Shown here one piece after another: positions 42,056 to 49,358 of a DNA stretch of 49,358 nucleotides. Origin of the DNA: an uncultured Clostridia bacterium (GTDB lineage: Bacteria; Bacillota; Clostridia; TANB77; CAG-508); NCBI GenBank assembly GCA_947589645.1, contig CANQCG010000009.1, positions 1 to 49,358 of the forward strand, in the 5' to 3' direction. How positions within the stretch are numbered: position 1 is the stretch's first letter; each line of letters begins with the position of its first letter. The notes beneath the pieces were generated by a model. The model saw only the letters and a list, made by a program, of their open reading frames with translations. It was not told the DNA's origin and did not search any database. Made by a program: the position numbers and the translations under genes.

Positions 42056-43021
42056 ATGATACTTAATGTGATTTTCATAATAATAGGGTTTGCACTCCTT
42101 ATAAAGGGTGCAGACCTATTAGTATTAGGAGCTAGTAGAATAGCTAAAAAATTTAATATACCTGAAATTATAATAGGTCTTACAGTAGTTGCTATAGGAA
42201 CTTCACTTCCAGAATTAGTAGTTAGTACAACTTCTGCTTTAGAAGGGCATTCAGATATAGCACTAGGAAATGTAGTAGGAAGTAATATAGCTAATCTATT
42301 TTTAATATTAGGAGTTTGCTCATTAATAAGACCTCTAAAATTTAAAAAGGAAACGATATTTATAGAAAACCCATTTGTAATAATGATTACAGGACTATTA
42401 TTTTTCTTGGGCGTAAATAATGGAAATAGTGAGATAACAAGAATTGAAGGACTAATATTATTAGGTTTATGCCTAATATTTATATTATATAATATTATTA
42501 TGGCAAAAAGGGGAAACCCAGAATTTGAAGTGCCAATAAATACTACAAGTGAGGAACCAAAACAAATAGATACATACAAAGCAATATTATTTATAGTCTT
42601 AGGAATAATATTTTTAAAATTTGGCGGAGATACTGTAGTAGATAATGCGGTAGCAATAGCACAAGCTATAGGAATTAGTGAAAAACTAATAAGCTTAACT
42701 ATAGTTGCAGTTAGCACAAGCTTGCCAGAATTAATTACATCTATAACGGCAACCGCAAAAGGTGAAACAGATATGGCAATAGGAAATATTGTAGGATCAC
42801 AGATATTTAATATATTATTAATAATTGGAATGTCATCTTTATTAAAACCTATTGCATATTCTATAGCATATAATCAAGACTTACTATTATTACTAGCAGG
42901 AACTATTGTATTTGCACTTTTCCCTTTTATTGGAGAAAAAAACAAGATGACCAGAGAAAACGGTATATTATTTACAATTGTATATTTAGTTTATATGATA
43001 AATGTAATTATTACTAGTTAA
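42056..43021 (+). CDS. CaxA/YrbG-type Na+/Ca2+ exchanger
   Basis: A 321-aa membrane protein of the CaCA superfamily with about ten segments in two inverted halves. The alpha repeats are GTSLPELVVS (about 48-57) with GNVVGSNIANLFLI, and STSLPELITS (about 220) with GNIVGSQIFNILLI. It would exchange cytoplasmic Ca2+ for Na+ or H+ (K+-dependence cannot be told). A short acidic linker joins the halves. GGAAG precedes ATG, 22 nt after galE. A 243-aa antisense frame inside it is a shadow. Confidence 0.92.
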   Translation: MILNVIFIIIGFALLIKGADLLVLGASRIAKKFNIPEIIIGLTVVAIGTSLPELVVSTTSALEGHSDIALGNVVGSNIANLFLILGVCSLIRPLKFKKETIFIENPFVIMITGLLFFLGVNNGNSEITRIEGLILLGLCLIFILYNIIMAKRGNPEFEVPINTTSEEPKQIDTYKAILFIVLGIIFLKFGGDTVVDNAVAIAQAIGISEKLISLTIVAVSTSLPELITSITATAKGETDMAIGNIVGSQIFNILLIIGMSSLLKPIAYSIAYNQDLLLLLAGTIVFALFPFIGEKNKMTRENGILFTIVYLVYMINVIITS

Positions 43022-43047
43022 TTAAATATAGAGAGGATATTTATGCC

Positions 43048-43863
43048 ATGGAAGAAGTAGAAAAAATAGAAAGCAAACACAAAAAACAAATAACAATAAA
43101 TGGAATAACTATTTATAGAATCTTGGTATATTTTGCAATTTATAGTGTACTTGGTTTTATATTGGAGACTTTATTTGCACTTATAGTGTATGGAAAGTTT
43201 GAAAGTAGGCAGGGCTTTTTATATGGACCAGTTTGCCCAATATATGGTGTTGGTGCAGTCATAATGATTGTAGCATTACAAAAATTTAAGAAAAATGGTT
43301 ATACAATATTTCTTGGAGGAGTTGTAGTAGGCTCAATTGTAGAATATTTAATAAGCCTATTCGGAGAAGTATTTTTAAACATCAGATGGTGGGACTATTC
43401 AGAAAGATTCCTAAATATTAATGGAAGAATTTGTTTATTATATTCTATATATTGGGGAATAGTTGCAATATATTTAATGAAATCATTAAACCCTCAGGTA
43501 GATAGATTTATAAATTTCTTTAGAAGCAAAATAAATTTAAGAATGGGAAGAATTATAGCAATAGGAATTACAGTTATTTTATTTATTGATTGTGTAATAT
43601 CTGCAGTAGCAGTACAGCTTTTCTTAGCAAGAACAGTAATAGAAAAAGACATACCAGCACAATCAAAAGACTGGTACATTTATTTATATGATAAATATTA
43701 TAAAGACGAAAACTCAAGAGAATTTATAGAAAAAGTATGGAGTAATAAACAAATTATAAGAGTATATCCAAATTTAAGACTAACTTTAGAAGATGGCCAA
43801 GTTATATATGTAAGAGACCAATATCCTGATTTACCAACATATTATTATAATTTCAGAAGCTAA
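43048..43863 (+). CDS. CmpB-family (ABC-transporter type IV-like) membrane protein
   Basis: A 271-aa membrane protein of the PF06541-type family (putative ABC transporter permease CmpB). Typical segments are LGFILETLFALI, RQGFLYGPVCPIYGVGAV, EYLISLFGEVFL with RWWDYSERFLNINGRICLLYSIYWG, then two further segments. The conserved W, Y and G residues suggest a substrate path, but the role is not established. A soluble C-terminal end (about 195-271) follows. ATG 43048 is used, with GAGAGG upstream; another ATG five bases earlier runs into a stop. Confidence 0.85.
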   Translation: MEEVEKIESKHKKQITINGITIYRILVYFAIYSVLGFILETLFALIVYGKFESRQGFLYGPVCPIYGVGAVIMIVALQKFKKNGYTIFLGGVVVGSIVEYLISLFGEVFLNIRWWDYSERFLNINGRICLLYSIYWGIVAIYLMKSLNPQVDRFINFFRSKINLRMGRIIAIGITVILFIDCVISAVAVQLFLARTVIEKDIPAQSKDWYIYLYDKYYKDENSREFIEKVWSNKQIIRVYPNLRLTLEDGQVIYVRDQYPDLPTYYYNFRS

Positions 43864-43886
43864 TAAACTATAATAGGGAGAAACTT

Positions 43887-45164
43887 ATGGAGAATATAGA
43901 TACTATAAAAAACGAAACTGAATACTGTTTAAATTGCGTAAATAAGCCTTGTAGTAGTACATGCCCATTAAATAATAATACAGCTGGTTTTATAAATTTA
44001 GTTAAGCAAGAAAAGTACAAAGAAGCATATGAACTTTTATGTGAAACTACAGTTTTACAATCAGTTTGTGGTAGAATTTGCCCACATACAAAACAATGCC
44101 AAAAAGGCTGCATAAGAGGAATAAAGGGCAAAAGCGTATCTATAGGTGATATTGAAGCTTTTATAGGTGATATGGCTTTAAACAATAACTGGAAGATACC
44201 AAAAACTAATAATTCTAAAAATAATAAAAAAATAGCGATAATTGGTGGAGGGCCTGCTGGACTAACATGCGGAGCTTTTCTTGCAAGGCAAGGTTATCAA
44301 GTTACAATTTATGAAAAACACAATGTTTTGGGCGGAATTTTATCACATGGAATACCAGAGTTTAGATTAGAAAAACAAACGGTAGAAAAAACAATTAAAA
44401 GTATAATAGATTTAGGAATAGAAGTCAAAACTAATATAGAATTGGTTTCAAGTAAAAAAGAAAGCGGCATAACACTAGAAGAATTAGAAAAACAATATGA
44501 TGTAATATTTTTAAGTTTTGGAGCTAATATATCTAGTAAAATGCACATTGAAGGTGAAGACTTAAAAGGAGTATATGGCGGAAACGAACTTTTAGAAAAT
44601 GGTAAGCACCCTGATTATAAAGGTAAACAAGTTGCAGTAATTGGTGGCGGAAATGTAGCCATGGATGCAGCAAGAACTATAAAAAGGCTAGGTGCAAAGT
44701 CAGTTAAAGTAATATATAGAAGAGCAGAAGAGCAAATGCCAGCAGAGAAAAAAGAAATTGTTGATGCTAAACAAGAAGGAATAGAATTTTTATTTCAAAC
44801 CAATATATTAAAAATATTTGGAAACGAAAAAGTAGAACAAATAGAATGCATAAAAACTAAATTAGTGCAAAAAGAAGGAGAAACAAGACTTGTTCCTGTA
44901 AATATCGAAAATAGTAATTACTTATTAGATGTAAATTATGTAATAATGGCAGTTGGCTCTACTCCAGATACAGCTTTAACCTTAAACTTAAATTTAAAAA
45001 CAGATTCAAAAGGAAAAATAGTAGTAAACGAAAATAATCAAACATCAAATGAAAAGATATTTGCAGGTGGAGATTTAGCAGGTGAAAAATCCACAGTAGC
45101 TTGGGCAGCAAGATCAGGAAGAAATGCCTCAGAAAATATAATTAAGTTTTTAGAAAACAAATAA
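43887..45164 (+). CDS. GltD-like NAD(P)-dependent oxidoreductase
   Basis: A 425-aa flavoprotein like the small subunit of glutamate synthase. The N-terminal Fe-S domain has cysteines at 14, 17, 22, 26, 61, 65, 71 and 75 (CVNKPCSSTCP and CGRICPHTKQCQKGC). The FAD site is IIGGGPAGLTCGAFLARQG, and the NADPH site is VIGGGNVAMDAARTIKRLG. The C-terminal GGDLAGEKSTVAWAARSGR closes the FAD fold. No glutamate synthase large subunit is nearby, so it may act with a distant partner, or as a ferredoxin:NADP-type or sulfide dehydrogenase-like enzyme. Confidence 0.88.
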   Translation: MENIDTIKNETEYCLNCVNKPCSSTCPLNNNTAGFINLVKQEKYKEAYELLCETTVLQSVCGRICPHTKQCQKGCIRGIKGKSVSIGDIEAFIGDMALNNNWKIPKTNNSKNNKKIAIIGGGPAGLTCGAFLARQGYQVTIYEKHNVLGGILSHGIPEFRLEKQTVEKTIKSIIDLGIEVKTNIELVSSKKESGITLEELEKQYDVIFLSFGANISSKMHIEGEDLKGVYGGNELLENGKHPDYKGKQVAVIGGGNVAMDAARTIKRLGAKSVKVIYRRAEEQMPAEKKEIVDAKQEGIEFLFQTNILKIFGNEKVEQIECIKTKLVQKEGETRLVPVNIENSNYLLDVNYVIMAVGSTPDTALTLNLNLKTDSKGKIVVNENNQTSNEKIFAGGDLAGEKSTVAWAARSGRNASENIIKFLENK

Positions 45165-45184
45165 TTTGAAAGGAATGAAATTAA

Positions 45185-46189
45185 ATGGAGAGTAAAAGAA
45201 TATTAACAGGAGACAGACCAACAGGTAGAATGCATATAGGACATTATTTTGGCTCATTAAAAAACAGAGTAGAAATGCAAGACGAATATGAAACATATAT
45301 AGAAATAGCAGATGTTCAAGCACTAACTGACAACTTTAACAACCCAGAAAAAGTAAGAAAAAATGTAAGAGAAGTAGCAATTGATTATTTATCAGTTGGA
45401 ATTGACCCAGAAAAATCAACAATATTCATACAATCTATGATACCAGAAATAGCTGAACTTACAGTATTTTATTCAAATCTTGTAACAATATCAAGATTAG
45501 AGCGTAATCCAACCGTAAAGACTGAAATAGCTCAAAAGAAAGACCTATTTGGAGAAAGTGTTACTTATGGTTTCTTAGGATATCCTGTTAGTCAAGCAGC
45601 AGACATAACAGCATTTAAAGGTGAAATAGTTCCAGCAGGAGAAGACCAAGAACCATTAGTAGAGCAATGTAGAGAAATTGTAAGAAAATTTAATAGTATA
45701 TATGGTGAGGTATTAAAAGAGCCTAAAATTCATTTATCTAAACAAAAAAGAATAAAAGGTTTAGATGGAAATGAAAAAATGGGAAAATCTTTAGGCAATG
45801 CTATATATTTATCAGACACTCCTGAAGAAATAACAAAAAAAGTAATGAGTGCAGTAACAGACCCAAATAGAATAAAAAAGGACGATTTAGGAAACCCTGA
45901 TATATGTATGGTAGCATATTATCATAATTTATTTACAGATAAAGAAGATTTAAAAGCAGTTTGTGAAGAATGTAAAGGCGGAAAGCGTGGATGTGTAGCT
46001 TGTAAAAAACAACTTGCACAAAACATAATAGATAAGTTAGCGCCTATAAGAGAAAAAAGAAAATATTATGAAGAAAGACCAGAATTAGTAGATAAAATAC
46101 TAATAGAAGGTACAAATAAAGCAAGAAAAATAGCAAAGCAGACCATGCGTGAGGTAAAAGAGGCTATGGAGCTTAACTATTTTGAATAA
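45185..46189 (+). CDS. trpS: TrpS, tryptophanyl-tRNA synthetase
   Basis: A 334-aa class I synthetase. HIGH region GDRPTGRMHIGHYFGSL and KMSKS region GNEKMGKSLGNAI are present, with DQEPLVEQCREIVRKFN between. CEECKGGKRGCVACKK (about 258-273) adds a Cys pattern C-x2-C-x6-C-x2-C seen in some TrpS and likely to bind zinc. It starts 20 nt after the oxidoreductase. AAAGGAA precedes the ATG. No T-box leader was seen upstream. Confidence 0.95.
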   Translation: MESKRILTGDRPTGRMHIGHYFGSLKNRVEMQDEYETYIEIADVQALTDNFNNPEKVRKNVREVAIDYLSVGIDPEKSTIFIQSMIPEIAELTVFYSNLVTISRLERNPTVKTEIAQKKDLFGESVTYGFLGYPVSQAADITAFKGEIVPAGEDQEPLVEQCREIVRKFNSIYGEVLKEPKIHLSKQKRIKGLDGNEKMGKSLGNAIYLSDTPEEITKKVMSAVTDPNRIKKDDLGNPDICMVAYYHNLFTDKEDLKAVCEECKGGKRGCVACKKQLAQNIIDKLAPIREKRKYYEERPELVDKILIEGTNKARKIAKQTMREVKEAMELNYFE

Positions 46190-46205
46190 AGAAATACCTT
46201 AATAT

Positions 46206-46232
46206 TAAAAGTTTTATATATTAAACTTTTAT
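46206..46232 (+). terminator. Weak AT-rich hairpin between trpS and obg
   Basis: AAAAGTTT (46207-46214) pairs with AAACTTTT (46223-46230) around an AT loop. It is short and purely AT apart from one G-C pair per arm; it may attenuate slightly. Confidence 0.3.
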
Positions 46233-46240
46233 AAAAATAA

Positions 46241-47527
<1,287 letters not shown>

Positions 47528-47592
47528 GTCTATAGACTTTAAAATCTATTTTGATTTAATGCAAATTTATTAATAAAAATAGGAGAAATTAA

Positions 47593-48603
47593 ATGGATAT
47601 TGAAGAAAACAAACTAACAAGTCCAAATTTAGAAAATGCTCAAGAGGAAAAGCTAGAGATTTCGTTAAGACCACAGACTTTAGAAGAATATATTGGACAA
47701 AGTAAAGTAAAAGAAAACATGAAAATATATATAGAGGCTGCCAAAAAAAGAGGTGAGCCTCTTGACCATTGTTTATTTTATGGACCTCCAGGACTTGGAA
47801 AAACAACATTATCTAATATAATAGCAAATGAAATGAATTCAAACATAAAAATAACATCAGGACCTGCTATAACTAAACCAGGAGATTTAGCAGCAATACT
47901 TACAACGCTTTCAGAATTTGATGTTTTATTTATAGACGAAATACATAGACTAAACAAAAATGTTGAAGAAATATTATATCCAGCATTAGAAGACTTTACT
48001 TTAGATATAATTTTAGGCAAAGGTCCAAGTGCTAAATCAATTAGAATAGACCTTCCAAAATTTACATTAATCGGAGCAACTACCAAGGCGGGTTCTTTAA
48101 CAACTCCATTAAGAGATAGATTTGGTATAGTACATAAGCTTGAGTTATATACACCAGAAGAATTAGTTACAATAGTAAAAAGATCAAGTAAAATATTAGG
48201 AATACAAATAGAAGAGCTAGCTGCGGAAGAAATAGCAAGGCGTTCAAGAGGAACACCTAGAATTGCAAATAGATTGTTAAAAAGAGTTAGAGATTATGCC
48301 TCTGTTTTAGGAGATGGAGAGGTAACTCTAAAAATAGCAAAACTAGCATTAAACAAGCTAGAAATAGATGAATTAGGACTAGATGAAACAGACAGAAAAT
48401 TATTAGATGTTATGATAACTGCATATCGTGGAAAACCAGTAGGAATAGAAACTTTAGCAACTACTTTAGGAGAAGAAATCGACACAATAGAAGATGTATA
48501 TGAGCCATATTTAGTGCAAATAGGTTTTATTGCAAGAACTCCTAGGGGCAGAATTCCTCTTCCACCAGCATATGCACACTTAGGTTATCCAATTTTACAA
48601 TAA
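47593..48603 (+). CDS. ruvB: RuvB, Holliday junction branch-migration helicase
   Basis: A 336-aa AAA+ motor that, with RuvA, drives branch migration. The [11 protein letters not shown] entry motif, Walker [10 protein letters not shown] (about 62-70), Walker [11 protein letters not shown], sensor 1 in IGATTKAG, arginine finger PLRDRFGIV, and the C-terminal winged helix ([13 protein letters not shown], then TPRGR) are all present. RuvA is not in the window. AGGAG precedes ATG. The next gene follows after 48 nt. Confidence 0.97.
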   Translation: MDIEENKLTSPNLENAQEEKLEISLRPQTLEEYIGQSKVKENMKIYIEAAKKRGEPLDHCLFYGPPGLGKTTLSNIIANEMNSNIKITSGPAITKPGDLAAILTTLSEFDVLFIDEIHRLNKNVEEILYPALEDFTLDIILGKGPSAKSIRIDLPKFTLIGATTKAGSLTTPLRDRFGIVHKLELYTPEELVTIVKRSSKILGIQIEELAAEEIARRSRGTPRIANRLLKRVRDYASVLGDGEVTLKIAKLALNKLEIDELGLDETDRKLLDVMITAYRGKPVGIETLATTLGEEIDTIEDVYEPYLVQIGFIARTPRGRIPLPPAYAHLGYPILQ

Positions 48604-48651
48604 CTTTAAATAATGTACTAACTTAATGTGATACTGAAAGGACAGAAAAAC

Positions 48652-49358
48652 ATGAAATTATTATTACATACATGCTGTGCACCATGTAGTGTGTACTGCA
48701 TTGATAGTTTAAGAAAAGAAGGCATAGAGCCAACTGTATATTGGTTTAACCCTAATATACATCCATATATGGAATATAAAGCAAGAAGAGATACATTAAA
48801 ACAATATACTGAAATGATAAATGTAGAGGCAATTTTTGAGGAAAACTATGGACTAAAAGAATTTTGCAAAAATGTAATAGACGATTTAGATAATAGATGC
48901 TCAAATTACTGCTATAGAGTACGTTTAGAACAAACTGCAAAATATGCAAAAGAAAATGGCTATACAGCTTTTTCCACAACTCTATTAATAAGCCCATATC
49001 AAAAACATGATGAATTAATAAGAATAGCAAATGAAATGGCTAAAAAATATGACATAGAATTTTTATATAGAGATTTTAGACCAGGTTTTCGTGAAGGACA
49101 AGCTAAAGCAAGAGAGTTGGGGTTATATATGCAAAAGTATTGTGGATGCGTTTTTTCAGAAGAGATTTCAAATTATGACCACATTATTTCTGAACAGAAA
49201 GTCCGACTTCTTGAAAATAAAATTACAGAACGCAAGATTAGATTAAGTTGGGAAGTGCCAAATTTAGAATTAAAATCATATAAAAATGGGAATAAAGAAC
49301 AAATTAAGTTTATCTATGATTTAAAAAAGGAAGTTTATCAAAAATATGTAGAAAATAT
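48652..49358 (+). CDS. queH: QueH, epoxyqueuosine reductase (runs off the window)
   Basis: A reading frame from ATG 48652 (AAAGGA upstream) to the window end without a stop, at least 235 aa. It carries QueH features: HTCCAPCS (C8, C9, C12) at the N-terminus, RCSNYCYRVRLEQTA in the middle, STTLLISPYQKHD, RDFRPGFREGQAKARELGLYMQKY and CGCVFSEE. QueH reduces epoxyqueuosine to queuosine in tRNA using Fe-S and Fe cofactors held by these cysteines. The middle motif is C-x3-C, where I recall C-x2-C in other members. At least 60 residues follow the CGC motif, more than usual. Confidence 0.88.
   Translation, partial: MKLLLHTCCAPCSVYCIDSLRKEGIEPTVYWFNPNIHPYMEYKARRDTLKQYTEMINVEAIFEENYGLKEFCKNVIDDLDNRCSNYCYRVRLEQTAKYAKENGYTAFSTTLLISPYQKHDELIRIANEMAKKYDIEFLYRDFRPGFREGQAKARELGLYMQKYCGCVFSEEISNYDHIISEQKVRLLENKITERKIRLSWEVPNLELKSYKNGNKEQIKFIYDLKKEVYQKYVEN

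Noticed and set aside
41986..42717. 243-aa open frame antisense to the Na+/Ca2+ exchanger gene
   Set aside because: No ribosome site, hydrophobic composition mirrors the membrane gene on the other strand, and the + frame has clear family motifs.
45165..45184. T-box leader for trpS
   Set aside because: The gap to the previous gene is only 20 nt, and no T-box or specifier stem is possible there.

Overview
The window is an AT-rich, tightly packed stretch of a Gram-positive chromosome. The genes have strong GGAGG-type ribosome binding sites, AGA-rich arginine usage, consensus sigma-A promoters and many intrinsic terminators. Stage III and stage II sporulation genes (spoIIIAA, spoIIP) and two coat-type genes point to an endospore-forming anaerobic clostridium. 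The flavodiiron protein FprA, the SUF system, QueH and the DUF362 protein fit that. I cannot name the species. TGA is used as a normal stop. Thirty-nine of 42 genes lie on the + strand. No tRNA, rRNA, CRISPR array, transposase or phage gene was seen.

Layout. 1-5.3 kb: FprA, a MacB-type ABC transporter, two small coat-like genes on the - strand and a duplicated DUF305 protein. 5.3-12.3 kb: a SUF operon led by a DtxR-fold regulator (regulator-sufC-sufB-sufD-sufS-sufU-mnmA) with a clear promoter and operator. 12.3-15.1 kb: a CadC-like ArsR repressor with a perfect operator, a free HMA metallochaperone and a P1B metal ATPase. 15.1-21.4 kb: a thioesterase, a MecA/PBP3-type class B penicillin-binding protein and a heterodimeric ABC exporter. 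21.4-24.4 kb: Hsp20 (- strand, CIRCE-like operator), a DUF362 protein, Ogt and YebC. 24.4-29.6 kb: SpoIIIAA, SpoIIP, Dxs and an Alg14/Alg13-like glycosyltransferase pair. 29.7-35.8 kb: FtsE, FtsX, two coiled-coil M23 peptidases, a CtpA-type protease and PgsA. 35.9-49.4 kb: an unknown protein, PBP1A, CysS, GalE, a Na+/Ca2+ exchanger, a CmpB-family membrane protein, a GltD-like oxidoreductase, TrpS, Obg, RuvB and QueH, which runs off the end.

Two things stand out. First, the SUF regulator has the DtxR/MntR fold, but most of its metal ligands appear lost. It ends in a three-cysteine tail, so it may sense Fe-S clusters rather than free metal. Second, a family of intergenic repeats (about 50-bp units, three of the four copies carrying a long perfect hairpin) sits just upstream of four sigma-A promoters in the same orientation. 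Those promoters drive fprA, the SUF operon, the metal-efflux operon and the unknown gene at 36 kb. Two copies 12 kb apart share 77 identical bases.
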